Below are positions 1 to 7,925 of a stretch of 64,000 nt of DNA, in pieces. The notes below the pieces were generated by a model, which saw nothing but the letters and a program-made list of their open reading frames with translations, had not been told where the DNA came from and did not search any database. A program made the translations under genes and the position numbers. The stretch spans positions 1 to 64,000 of the forward strand of contig NZ_CAKRNY010000017.1 of assembly GCF_934371575.1 (NCBI RefSeq), in the 5' to 3' direction. The first letter of the stretch is position 1. The number at the start of each line of letters is the position of its first letter. This DNA comes from an uncultured Blautia sp. (GTDB lineage Bacteria; Bacillota; Clostridia; Lachnospirales; Lachnospiraceae).

Positions 1-51
1 GTCTTATTTTTATACCATAAAATAATATAATAAGAAGGAGAACACATAATT

Positions 52-510
52 ATGAAGGTGATTGATACGTATAATGCTATTGTTGGCGCAGCTGTGGCTG
101 TATTGAGCTATATCTTTGGAGAACACTGGATCCTGTTTGCATTGTTCCTGGCATTTAATGTTGCCGACTGGATCACAGGCTGGATGAAAGCCAGACTGAC
201 ACACAAGGAAAATTCCAAAGCCGGCTGGAAAGGAGTCCTGAAAAAACTGGCTTACTGGATTATGATTGCGGTAGCCTTTGGGGCATCTGCAGTGTTTGTG
301 GAGATTGGAAAGACGCTTGGCGTTGATCTGGGAATCACCACATTACTTGGCTTCTTTGTCCTGGCATCCCTGTTAGTAAATGAGATTAGGTCTATTTGTG
401 AGAATCTGGTGGAGATGGGAGTGGACGTTCCGAAGATTTTAATCAAGGGACTGGAAGTGGCAGACAAGGCAATCAATAAAGATGGAGAAGATTTTGACGA
501 GGGCGAGTGA
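52..510 (+). CDS. Phage holin, Phage_holin_4 type
   Basis: A 152-residue membrane protein with about three hydrophobic segments (near residues 10-40, 68-90 and 95-115) and a charged, acidic C-terminal tail, as in the Phage_holin_4 (toxin secretion/phage lysis holin) family. Holins form pores in the cytoplasmic membrane that let the endolysin reach the wall. The gene lies 31 bp upstream of an amidase with its own ribosome binding site, a classic lysis cassette. The start is an ATG with a GAAGGAG motif upstream at a rather long spacing. Whether it still serves a live phage cannot be seen here. Confidence 0.85.
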   Translation: MKVIDTYNAIVGAAVAVLSYIFGEHWILFALFLAFNVADWITGWMKARLTHKENSKAGWKGVLKKLAYWIMIAVAFGASAVFVEIGKTLGVDLGITTLLGFFVLASLLVNEIRSICENLVEMGVDVPKILIKGLEVADKAINKDGEDFDEGE

Positions 511-541
511 TCGCCCTCCTTTTTGGAAGGAGAATTTCAAC

Positions 542-1333
542 ATGAAATATTTTATCTGTGTAGGTCACGCGAACTATGGCGGTGGCGTCATCTCATCTGC
601 AGATGGCACCAGCAAGGGTGGTGTGAACGAATATAAATACAACAAAGAATTGGCACCTTATGTGTGCAAATGGCTTAAGGCAGCAGGTCATGAGGCAATC
701 TTGTGTATTGCTCCGGAAGGTCAGCTGCATTCCCTGAATGATGAAATCAAGTATTTCATTGAAGAAGAGCATAAACAGAACTATGATCTGTCAGTCCAGC
801 TTCATCTGAATGCCTTTAATGGAGAGGCATATGGCTGTGAAGCATACTGTTACAATGCAAATGGACTTCCGGAAGCTCAGCGGATCAGCGCGAAGCTCGG
901 CGCTGTCTGGCATGACAGAGGAGCTGAAGAACGTCCCGGCCTGTACTGGACCAGAAAAACCAAGGCAAAAGCTGTCCTGGTAGAATCTTTCTTCTGTGAT
1001 AACAAGGACGATTATGCCAAAGCGAAAAAACTTGGTATGGATGCTCACGGAAAGCTGATCGCAGAGGGCATTCTGGGAAAAACGATCACAATTGCGCCGG
1101 CGCAACCAAAAGCAAAGTATTACATCCAGGCGGGAGCCTACGGAACAAAAGAAAATGCAGATGTAATGGTGAAAGTGCTTAAGAAAAAAGGATTTTCAGC
1201 AAGTATCCGCAAAGTATCCGGTTCTGTCCCATACCGTGTCCAGGTTGGCACCTACAGAACAAAGAAGGCTGCCAACAAAGTGGTGAAGAAGCTGAAAGCA
1301 GCAGGATTCACAGTCCTGGTGAAGAACCTGTGA
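542..1333 (+). CDS. N-acetylmuramoyl-L-alanine amidase (phage endolysin) with SPOR domain
   Basis: A 263-residue zinc amidase of the Amidase_3 type that cleaves the bond between MurNAc and the stem peptide. The expected metal and catalytic residues are visible: His9 in the N-terminal GHA motif, Glu30, His88 in HLN, and Glu148 in the VES motif. A C-terminal SPOR-like repeat (about 187-263, two YRVQVG/YYIQAG-type strands) should bind denuded glycan. There is no signal peptide, which fits release through the holin encoded just upstream. The start at 542 is chosen because GGAAGGAGAA lies directly upstream. An in-frame upstream extension would overlap the holin gene. Confidence 0.88.
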   Translation: MKYFICVGHANYGGGVISSADGTSKGGVNEYKYNKELAPYVCKWLKAAGHEAILCIAPEGQLHSLNDEIKYFIEEEHKQNYDLSVQLHLNAFNGEAYGCEAYCYNANGLPEAQRISAKLGAVWHDRGAEERPGLYWTRKTKAKAVLVESFFCDNKDDYAKAKKLGMDAHGKLIAEGILGKTITIAPAQPKAKYYIQAGAYGTKENADVMVKVLKKKGFSASIRKVSGSVPYRVQVGTYRTKKAANKVVKKLKAAGFTVLVKNL

Positions 1334-1340
1334 TGTCGAA

Positions 1341-1378
1341 ATCTGTCGCACTATCTCGCACGATAAAACTCGACAGAT
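1341..1378. repeat. Short inverted repeat after the amidase gene
   Basis: ATCTGTCG (1341-1348) is repeated inverted as CGACAGAT (1371-1378) across a 22-nt loop in the AT-rich end of the prophage. It has no T-tract. It could be a recombinase or regulator site; the function is unknown. Confidence 0.4.
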
Positions 1379-1426
1379 GAGAAAGAATCTGGTACAGTAA
1401 AACTGAACATGAGATTTCCCTTAGAC

Positions 1427-1485
1427 AAGAAAAGCCTTTACAATCCCGCGAGTTGCCCCTCAGGAGAGTAAAGGCTTTTCTTCTT
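1427..1485. terminator. Hairpin terminator at the end of the prophage lysis genes
   Basis: A 15-bp perfect stem, AAGAAAAGCCTTTAC (1427-1441) with its complement at 1468-1482, encloses a 26-nt loop. The stem is flanked by A- and T-rich runs, so it may act in both directions. It separates phage transcription from the opposing cotJ genes. Confidence 0.8.
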
Positions 1486-1545
1486 ATTAAAATATTGTAT
1501 CATCATTCGTTTTAATCACATCCCTCAAAAGGTGAATATCGTCTA

Positions 1546-1659
1546 TTATAGGTTACTGACATCCGGGCCACCGTATTGGCTCATAATATACTGTGCCAGC
1601 TTCGCATTTGGTGTTGTAATATTGATAGGGTATTGCAATCTTTTTTCATAATTCCACAT
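1546..1659 (-). pseudogene. cotJC: cotJC 5' fragment, interrupted at the prophage junction
   Basis: The reading frame starts with ATG at 1659 behind a GGAGTG-type ribosome site, 6 bp after cotJB. It encodes 37 residues. About the first 33 (beginning MWNYEKRLQYP and ending QYGGPD) match the N-terminus of CotJC, a manganese-catalase-like spore coat protein normally about 190-200 residues long. After GGPD the frame reads VSNL and stops, and nothing CotJC-like follows in any frame before the prophage terminator. The gene is therefore cut, most simply by prophage insertion. Its 3' part should lie at the other end of the prophage. Either the gene is dead or it is restored by excision during sporulation. 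Confidence 0.8.
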
Positions 1660-1665
1660 AAGCGG

Positions 1666-1941
1666 TTACACTCCTTCCCTTTCCCATGGGAATGGCTGCT
1701 GAGACCATTTCCAGATGTTTTCATTGTCTGCAGTTGCTTCATCAATAGTTAAAGGACCATATTTCCTGGCATATTCAGCCATTAGTTTGTTACGCTGGTC
1801 AGAAATATCAGTAAAATAGTCCAGTGCTTTTTTATCATCAGGATGAGTGTCAAGGTAAAGGAGCATGTCATCGACAGCAAAGCTTACTTCATTGATTTGC
1901 TGTAAGAGACAAAGTCTCTGGGAAGGTTGATTTTGTATCAT
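1666..1941 (-). CDS. cotJB: Spore coat protein CotJB
   Basis: A 91-residue CotJB-family protein recognised by the LYLDTHPDD motif, the KYGPLT segment and the aromatic tail WKWSQQPFPWE. CotJ proteins are mother-cell products placed in the inner coat. The start at 1941 is chosen because it makes an ATGA overlap with the cotJA stop and has an AGAGAGGTG ribosome site; a longer in-frame start at 1977 lies inside cotJA. cotJA, cotJB and the cotJC fragment form one operon on the minus strand, read toward the prophage. Confidence 0.88.
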   Translation of the reverse strand: MIQNQPSQRLCLLQQINEVSFAVDDMLLYLDTHPDDKKALDYFTDISDQRNKLMAEYARKYGPLTIDEATADNENIWKWSQQPFPWEREGV

Positions 1942-2192
1942 CTGCGTACACCTCTCTTTCCACAGAATGGTTTGCAAAGCTGTGGGAAAATAGTCCCTGC
2001 AGACAGGGCATAGTTCAGATCATAGGCAGAGGTGAAACTCTGGTAAGGAACATAAGCCATTGCAGGCGTGAGGTGCTTCAGGTATTCATACATGTTATCG
2101 CTTTTGGGGGGATTTGCGGGAGAGGAAGTCATCATCCCACAGGTTCTATTATAAGGGCGGCAGCCAAAACGGCCCTGCTGATAATTTTCCAT
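1938..2192 (-). CDS. cotJA: Spore coat associated protein CotJA
   Basis: An 84-residue protein with the CotJA signature: MAYVPYQSF, then an aromatic and ALSAG segment, then GTIFPQLCKPF. It is Cys- and Pro-rich toward its ends, as is common in coat proteins. It is the first gene of the cotJ operon and overlaps cotJB by 4 bp. In Bacillus the operon is transcribed by SigE in the mother cell; I did not identify a convincing SigE promoter here. Confidence 0.85.
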   Translation of the reverse strand: MENYQQGRFGCRPYNRTCGMMTSSPANPPKSDNMYEYLKHLTPAMAYVPYQSFTSAYDLNYALSAGTIFPQLCKPFCGKRGVRR

Positions 2193-2291
2193 AAACAGAT
2201 CCTTTCATGTTCTATCAAGTCTTTCCTTTTAGTTTATGTAAATATACAAGGATATGTTTATTGTCGTGAAGTATTTTATTGGCAGAGCTTC

Positions 2292-2942
2292 TTAAGGCTT
2301 TGGCTTCAGCAGATATACATGCATGAAATAAATCATGGCAGGAATCAGAAAGACAAGATTTAGTCCATTCACAGAAAAGCAAGGTACAGAAGATTCCTTC
2401 ATGGTAAAGCTAAGAAAAAGATAAAGCACTCCGGTAACAGAGCTTAACATCCAGTTTCCCCATCCAAGCCATCCAAGGAGCCCGGCAATAGTAAGAGAGA
2501 GCTCGCCATAATATTGTATATAAAATCCGGGAGAGAACGGGAATACATTTCGCAGCAGATAACAGCCAAGGAGTAGAAACAGAATATTCATGGCTCTCAT
2601 GACTTCGAAAATCAGGCTGGTGCTTTTTAGCATGGAGCAGTTGTCCCATAGCTTTACATCCAGTTTGTTGGCAGCGCTGATGGCGGCTTTTGTGAAGGTT
2701 CCGTTTGTCATAACGATACAGTGATCGCAATCGTAATATTTGCCCCCGGCATAGACCTCCTGCACTGCTTTATTTCCCACAGGGTAAGAATAGTATTTAC
2801 ACTGCACTGCATATTTGGAAAATCGTTTATAGGCGATAATATCAACACCCTGATCACCGCTTTTTTTAGTGACTTCTACATGATGGAATCCTTTTCTTCG
2901 CAGCATTTTTGCACATTTATATTCAAATTTATGTCCATTCAT
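2292..2942 (-). CDS. Mrr-like restriction endonuclease domain fused to membrane segments
   Basis: A 216-residue protein. Residues 1-105 form a PD-(D/E)xK nuclease domain of the Mrr_cat type, with GDQGVDI (Asp34) and the VQCKYY core (Gln47, Lys49). The second half (about 115-210) contains three hydrophobic stretches, suggesting a membrane-tethered nuclease. Mrr proteins cut modified DNA, but membrane-fused Mrr-like proteins are also seen as orphan genes with no assigned role, so defence is an inference. No methyltransferase or other restriction subunit is adjacent. It stands alone between the cotJ operon and the trk genes. Confidence 0.7.
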   Translation of the reverse strand: MNGHKFEYKCAKMLRRKGFHHVEVTKKSGDQGVDIIAYKRFSKYAVQCKYYSYPVGNKAVQEVYAGGKYYDCDHCIVMTNGTFTKAAISAANKLDVKLWDNCSMLKSTSLIFEVMRAMNILFLLLGCYLLRNVFPFSPGFYIQYYGELSLTIAGLLGWLGWGNWMLSSVTGVLYLFLSFTMKESSVPCFSVNGLNLVFLIPAMIYFMHVYLLKPKP

Positions 2943-3341
2943 CTAATAAAATCCTTTATTTTTTCGCTTTTTTATACAAAAACAATTAAAATGACTTCAC
3001 TTTTTTTTCAAAAGTCTTTCACATTTTTATCACATTTATTTCGTATATTATTAACTGTAGAAAGCACCAAGTCTTTCTTAATTTAATATTTTTCTTTTTC
3101 ATACGCGCCGGTGCGGAAGCACCGGCCTCCTTCCATTTCAGGAAAGATTAATCCATGTAAGCAGGTATCATAAAATATTGTACTACATAAAACCAAAAAA
3201 GTAAACACCAGTTCGAATACCGGAATAATAATACTATAAGAACCAAAAGTTTTAAACATTTACTGTAAGAAAATGACTATTTCCAAAAGCATACAGTAGT
3301 GATATAATAGCACTGCTATTATTTATACATTTGGAGGAGTT
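2943..3341. other. AT-rich intergenic region upstream of trkA
   Basis: No convincing gene is present. It contains a perfect 8-bp GC stem with a GGAA loop (GCCGGTGC 3107-3114, GCACCGGC 3119-3126), without a T-tract on either strand. A TATAAT at 3303-3308, with a weak TTTCCA 17 bp upstream, could be the trkA promoter. I looked for the conserved blocks of the ydaO/yuaA (c-di-AMP) riboswitch, common before potassium transporters, and did not find them. Confidence 0.5.
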
Positions 3342-4700
3342 ATGCAGATTATAATTGTTGGGTGCGGAAAAGTTGGACGTACCCTTGCAGAGCAGCTTCA
3401 GGAAGAGGATACCGACATAACCCTGATCGATACCAATGCAGATACTCTTAATGAGATTACTGATAAAGTCGATGCAATGGGTGTTGTAGGAAATGGAGCA
3501 AGTATCAATACTCTTATGGAAGCGGGGATTGAGACGGCAGACATTCTCATCGCAGTTACCGTATCAGATGAGATGAATCTTCTGTGCTGTCTGATTGCCC
3601 AGAAGACAGGGCATTGCCATACGATCGCACGTGTTCGTAATCCGATCTATAGTAAGGAGATTGGCTTTATTAAAGAACGTCTGGGAGTAACAATGATCAT
3701 TAACCCAGAGCTGGCAGCAGCTCAGGAGATTTCCAAACTGCTTCGTTTTCCGTCTGCTATTAAGATTGACACCTTTGCCCGGGGCAAGGTAGAGCTTCTT
3801 AAATTCAAGGTAATGCCGGAATTTGGACTGGACGGAAAGAGTATTCAGCAGATTACAGAGCATTTTCGCTGTGATATTCTGTTTTGCGCTATTGAGGGCA
3901 AAGATTATACGACTATCCCAAGCGGTATGAATACTGTTCGAAATGGAGATATGATATCCATACTTGCCACCCCACAGAATGCGGCAGCTTTCTTTAAGAA
4001 AATTGGACTGAAGACAAATCAGGTAAAGAATACTGTCATTGTCGGCGGTGGTACAATTTCCTATTATCTTGCCAAAGCATTGCTTGCCATGAAGATTAAG
4101 GTCAAGGTAATTGAGAAGGACAAGAACCGCTGTGAGTTTTTAAGTGAAGAGCTTGCAGATGCTACTATTATTAACGGTGATGGTACAGATCGTTCCCTCC
4201 TTCTTGAAGAAGGTCTGGAAAATGCGGAATCTTTCGTAACACTGACTAATATGGATGAGGAGAATGTATTTCTTTCTCTTTTTGCAAAGACGATATCCAA
4301 TGCCAAGCTGGTTGCTAAAGTAAACAGACTTGCCTATGATGATATTATTGATAATCTGGATATTGGAAGTGTTATTTATCCGAAGTACATTACAGCAGAT
4401 TATATTTTACAGTATGTAAGAGCCACCCAGAATTCCATCGGAAGTAATGTGGAAACTTTATATCATATTCTTGATGGCAAGGCGGAAGCTTTGGAATTTA
4501 AGATCAGAGACAATTCTCCGATTATCGGAAAAACGCTGTCTGAGCTGAATCTGAAGAAAAACCTTTTGGTTGGCTGTCTTTACAGAAATGGAAATGTGCG
4601 TATTCCACGAGGTCATGATACTCTGGAAATTGGTGACAGAGTGGTAATTGTTACTACAAACAGAGGTCTTCGCGATATTAATGATATTGTTGAGAGGTAA
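3342..4700 (+). CDS. trkA: Trk potassium uptake system regulatory subunit TrkA
   Basis: A 452-residue cytosolic regulator made of two tandem RCK modules. The first begins with the dinucleotide-binding motif IIIVGCGKVG at residue 3. The second begins near residue 229 with VIVGGGTISYYLA. Each is followed by an RCK_C-type subdomain. TrkA binds NAD(H) or ATP and gates the TrkH channel. The ribosome site GGAGGAG is well placed. The gene is 12 bp upstream of trkH and clearly co-transcribed with it. Confidence 0.93.
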   Translation: MQIIIVGCGKVGRTLAEQLQEEDTDITLIDTNADTLNEITDKVDAMGVVGNGASINTLMEAGIETADILIAVTVSDEMNLLCCLIAQKTGHCHTIARVRNPIYSKEIGFIKERLGVTMIINPELAAAQEISKLLRFPSAIKIDTFARGKVELLKFKVMPEFGLDGKSIQQITEHFRCDILFCAIEGKDYTTIPSGMNTVRNGDMISILATPQNAAAFFKKIGLKTNQVKNTVIVGGGTISYYLAKALLAMKIKVKVIEKDKNRCEFLSEELADATIINGDGTDRSLLLEEGLENAESFVTLTNMDEENVFLSLFAKTISNAKLVAKVNRLAYDDIIDNLDIGSVIYPKYITADYILQYVRATQNSIGSNVETLYHILDGKAEALEFKIRDNSPIIGKTLSELNLKKNLLVGCLYRNGNVRIPRGHDTLEIGDRVVIVTTNRGLRDINDIVER

Positions 4701-4712
4701 AGGAGCCAGGAC

Positions 4713-6152
4713 ATGAATTATTCCATGATATCTTATATTCTTGGTTGGATCTTTAACTTTGAAGCGGCATTTATGATTCTGCCTGGAATCACTGCGATCA
4801 TTTACCGGGAAAAAAATGGTCTGGCATTTTTGATCACAATATTGATCTGCCTGGCGATTGGTATACCGCTTACCAGGAAGAAAAGAAAAAACAAAGTTTT
4901 TCATGCCAAAGAGGGTGCTGTTACAGTGGCGCTTAGCTGGCTGGTGCTCAGTGTTGCCGGAGCGCTTCCGTTTATCATATCCGGAAGTATTCCCCATCCT
5001 GTAGATGCAATATTTGAGACTGTTTCCGGTTTTACCACAACCGGAGCCAGTATTTTAAGCGATGTGGAAGCACTTTCCCATTGTATGCTGTTATGGCGAA
5101 GCTTTACCCACTGGATTGGCGGCATGGGAGTGCTTGTGTTTATTCTCTGTCTGCTGCCTCTTACAGGCGGTTATCACATGAATCTGATGAAGGCAGAGAG
5201 CCCGGGTCCTTCTGTCAGTAAGCTGGTACCAAAGGTACAGTCTACGGCGAAGATTTTGTATACTATTTATATTATGCTCACTGTTATAGAGATAATTTTC
5301 CTTCTCATCGGAAAAATGCCTTTGTTTGATACACTTTGTCTCAGCTTTGGTACTGCTGGTACCGGTGGATTTGGCATCAAAAACGACAGTATTGCCAGCT
5401 ACAGCACGTATAATCAGGTGGTAATTACAGTATTTATGATTCTTTTCGGAGTTAATTTTAATGCCTATTATCTGATCCTTACCAAGAAGATGATGCAGGC
5501 GGCGAAGAATGAAGAAGTACGTTATTACCTGGGAATTATCGGTCTGGCTATTGTAGCTATTGCCATTAATACCAGAGGAATGTTTACAAGCTTTGGAAAA
5601 GCTTTCCAGCAGGCTGCATTCCAGGTTGGCTCTATCATTACTACTACAGGATATGCAACTACAGATTTCAATGTGTGGCCTGTGTTTTCAAAGACAATAC
5701 TGGTTATCCTGATGTTTATAGGAGCATGTGCAGGAAGTACAGGCGGCGGTATTAAAGTGTCACGTCTTCTGATCCTGTGTAAATCTGCCCGCAAGGAGCT
5801 GCAGCTTTACCTGCATCCCAATGCGGTGAAGAAGATTAAGATGGATGACAAGGCGATTCCTCATGAAGTAGTGAGAGCTACAAACATGTTTCTGTTTGTT
5901 TATATTCTGATCTTTGTAACATCATTGCTGATCATCAGTCTGGACAATCTGGATATGGTTTCCAACTTTACTGCGATCACAGCAACTTTGAATAATATCG
6001 GACCTGGTCTTGGAGCAGTTGGTCCTACAGGGAACTTTAATACTTATTCATATATTTCGAAGCTTATTATGATTTTCGATATGCTGGCAGGAAGACTTGA
6101 AGTATTTCCGCTGCTTCTTTTGTTTAAACGTGATACCTGGAGAAAATTCTAA
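4713..6152 (+). CDS. trkH: Trk potassium uptake system membrane subunit TrkH
   Basis: A 479-residue polytopic membrane protein of the TrkH/KtrB superfamily. The four selectivity-filter-like loops are visible as FTTTGAS, TAGTGGFG, TTTGYAT and LNNIGPG. It mediates potassium uptake under the control of TrkA encoded immediately upstream. A strong terminator follows directly, so the operon is just trkA-trkH. Confidence 0.93.
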   Translation: MNYSMISYILGWIFNFEAAFMILPGITAIIYREKNGLAFLITILICLAIGIPLTRKKRKNKVFHAKEGAVTVALSWLVLSVAGALPFIISGSIPHPVDAIFETVSGFTTTGASILSDVEALSHCMLLWRSFTHWIGGMGVLVFILCLLPLTGGYHMNLMKAESPGPSVSKLVPKVQSTAKILYTIYIMLTVIEIIFLLIGKMPLFDTLCLSFGTAGTGGFGIKNDSIASYSTYNQVVITVFMILFGVNFNAYYLILTKKMMQAAKNEEVRYYLGIIGLAIVAIAINTRGMFTSFGKAFQQAAFQVGSIITTTGYATTDFNVWPVFSKTILVILMFIGACAGSTGGGIKVSRLLILCKSARKELQLYLHPNAVKKIKMDDKAIPHEVVRATNMFLFVYILIFVTSLLIISLDNLDMVSNFTAITATLNNIGPGLGAVGPTGNFNTYSYISKLIMIFDMLAGRLEVFPLLLLFKRDTWRKF

Positions 6153-6156
6153 AAAA

Positions 6157-6198
6157 ATGAGACGAACCTCTGTAAATAGAGGGGCGTCTCATTTTTTA
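6157..6198 (+). terminator. Rho-independent terminator after trkH
   Basis: ATGAGACG (6157-6164) pairs with CGTCTCAT (6185-6192), with an inner CCTC/GAGG stem and a run of T after the second arm. An A-run precedes the first arm, so it may also serve the opposing DUF6062 gene. Confidence 0.88.
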
Positions 6199-6214
6199 TG
6201 GGGCTGTCCACACT

Positions 6215-6997
6215 TCATTTGTCATGTTTTGGTCCGGTATATGGTTCGTCTGCCGGATATCCGCCGGCAGCCTTTTGCATGCCTCTTGGCAGTGCATCCT
6301 TGGAGGTACGCCAGTCTGCATCCTTATTACGGTAATCAAATTTGTCGCAGAACCAGTCCAGATCCTCAGAAAGACGCTGCATATTCTGTTCCATCAAAGG
6401 GAAAAGAATATCGTAGAAGGCTTTTTTTTCTTTATCGGATAAGGTTCCCTCAGCAGTTTCAACCAGATCTCCGAAGTGGGGAATACAGAAGCCCTTGCAG
6501 TTTTGGAAAAGAGGGAGAAATTCAGGATTTTTTTTAATAAGATCGAAAAAAGTATCCAGATATCTTGCAAATGTGTCTTTGTAAAAATTACAGACATAGC
6601 AGGTATCTTCCTGTTCTTTTACCCATGCGCCAAGAGAAGTTCTGGGCGTATTTGTATCCATGTTTCCTTTTTTTAATCTGGAAAAAACGGAAGTTCTGGA
6701 TGGAGCAAACATTTTGATCTGCTCATGGAGCTCTTTGGTTTTGTGCTGAAAATGAGTTTTCAGAATCAGACCTGTACCAAGACGGTTTCCATAGTCATAC
6801 ATTTTTTTATAATGAATACGGCAGAAACCTATTTTGTCAGTTTCTGCCCGCACGTCATCTTCCATATAGGAAGCTCCGGCACCAAGGACGAAGTCCATAG
6901 CATGCTGTTCCAGGTTGCGCTCTACAAAACAAAAAGGACATTCATCGTCTGCTTTAAAAGCATCCATCAGTGGAATGGTATATAATTTTTCTTTCAT
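6215..6997 (-). CDS. DUF6062 family protein, cysteine-rich
   Basis: A 260-residue soluble protein resembling the DUF6062 family, which I know mainly from Clostridia and which has no assigned function. It has two CxxC pairs (CPFC near residue 20 and CYVC near 134) and two CxxH motifs (CRIH near 58 and CIPH near 171). This could be a metal site or redox centre made of two similar halves. It lies 16 bp downstream of a TetR regulator on the same strand and is probably co-transcribed with it. Confidence 0.7.
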   Translation of the reverse strand: MKEKLYTIPLMDAFKADDECPFCFVERNLEQHAMDFVLGAGASYMEDDVRAETDKIGFCRIHYKKMYDYGNRLGTGLILKTHFQHKTKELHEQIKMFAPSRTSVFSRLKKGNMDTNTPRTSLGAWVKEQEDTCYVCNFYKDTFARYLDTFFDLIKKNPEFLPLFQNCKGFCIPHFGDLVETAEGTLSDKEKKAFYDILFPLMEQNMQRLSEDLDWFCDKFDYRNKDADWRTSKDALPRGMQKAAGGYPADEPYTGPKHDK

Positions 6998-7013
6998 GTG
7001 TAAGGTCTCTCCT

Positions 7014-7676
7014 TCAGATAGTATGGTTTAGCGCCTGTTCCATCTGATTCCCAGAAAGGGCTTCCTGATGTTTTTCATCATGTATGAATGCCTGTAAAAT
7101 ACAGTCTATTGTGCGATGCAGATAAGGACGGTATTCTGTAAGGCTGACAGGCTGAGAATGAAGAATACAGCTGTAGCTTGTGGAGCTTACCAGTTCGATA
7201 ATGGTAAAAAGAAGCAGCTCCGGAGAATCATACTGTACGTCAGACCGATCCAGAAGACTCAGATATTCCTGAAAAAAAGGAAAATCATCTTCATCTGCCT
7301 GCTCTTGAAAAGCATCTTTAAAAACTCCCCAGGACAGATTTTTGGAAATAAAACCAAGCAGACTGCTTTCCGTTTCCAGTTTGTCCAGAATATTATCTAC
7401 AATGAAATGGAGCTGTTCTGTGAAACCGACAATATGGGCAGCCTCCAGCGCTTCATGAGCCTCTGAAAAAAGTTCACCAGCCTTGTGTGAGATCAGTTTA
7501 TTTCGAATATCGTATTTATCTTTGAAATAGAGGTAAAAGGTACCTTTGGCAACACCTGCATTTTCTACAATATCGGAAATGGTTGTTTTGGCAAGCCCTT
7601 TGGTAGTAAAGAGTTCAAAGGCAGTGTTGTACAGGGCGCTTTTCTTTCTTCTTTTATTTAATTCCAGTTTTCCCAT
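7014..7676 (-). CDS. TetR/AcrR family transcriptional regulator
   Basis: A 220-residue regulator with an N-terminal TetR helix-turn-helix (about residues 10-57; TTISDIVENAGVAKGTFYLY is typical) and a helical ligand-binding C-terminal half. It is divergent from the large heptad-repeat gene. Two palindromes of the same type lie in the shared intergenic region, each overlapping the -35 of one divergent promoter, so autoregulation and repression of the neighbour are likely. The inducer is unknown. Confidence 0.88.
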   Translation of the reverse strand: MGKLELNKRRKKSALYNTAFELFTTKGLAKTTISDIVENAGVAKGTFYLYFKDKYDIRNKLISHKAGELFSEAHEALEAAHIVGFTEQLHFIVDNILDKLETESSLLGFISKNLSWGVFKDAFQEQADEDDFPFFQEYLSLLDRSDVQYDSPELLLFTIIELVSSTSYSCILHSQPVSLTEYRPYLHRTIDCILQAFIHDEKHQEALSGNQMEQALNHTI

Positions 7677-7722
7677 GCCTGTTTCTCCTCAATTTATACG
7701 TTAATAGACAAGTTTAATTTTT

Positions 7723-7750
7723 ATTTTAAACAAAAATGACTAAAAGTCAA
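7723..7750 (-). promoter_or_regulatory. Promoter of the tetR operon with palindromic operator
   Basis: Read on the minus strand: -35 TTGACT (7745-7750), 16-bp spacer, -10 TAAAAT (7723-7728). The palindrome TGACTAAAAGTCA (7737-7749) covers most of the -35 element. The same TGAC/GTCA half-sites recur in the divergent promoter. Confidence 0.65.
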
Positions 7751-7787
7751 TATCAAAAACGGAAAAGATTTGGGTAAAAAGCAGATA

Positions 7788-7816
7788 TTGACTACTGGTC
7801 AGTTTTGTTGTATAAC
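7788..7816 (+). promoter_or_regulatory. Promoter of the heptad-repeat gene with palindromic operator
   Basis: -35 TTGACT (7788-7793), 17-bp spacer, -10 TATAAC (7811-7816). TGACTACTGGTCA (7789-7801) is a TGAC-N5-GTCA palindrome over the -35 and matches the operator at 7737-7749 in its TGACTA half. A leader of roughly 100 nt follows before the start codon. Confidence 0.65.
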
Positions 7817-7925
7817 TTTCATAGGCTAAGAGATGACTAACTGATGTCGAAAGAAAAGAGAGAAAAGCTGCTGGTCAGTAAGGTAATTTACAGGCATCAG
7901 ATTTATAATTAAGGAGTGGGCTGAC

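Larger units (their letters stand above)
1..1560 (+). mobile_element. Right end of a prophage, abutting cotJC
   Basis: The segment carries a holin and an endolysin-type amidase in tandem, the usual last genes of a phage late operon, followed by a strong hairpin terminator. On the other strand, just beyond, cotJC stops matching its family after the GGPD residues near 1560. I infer that the phage-host junction lies at about 1546-1562 and that the rest of the prophage, its integrase and the 3' part of cotJC lie left of the window. The exact attachment core cannot be read from one junction. Confidence 0.7.

Noticed and set aside
2943-3341. c-di-AMP (ydaO/yuaA) riboswitch upstream of trkA
   Set aside because: The conserved sequence blocks of that aptamer are not present; only an isolated hairpin is.
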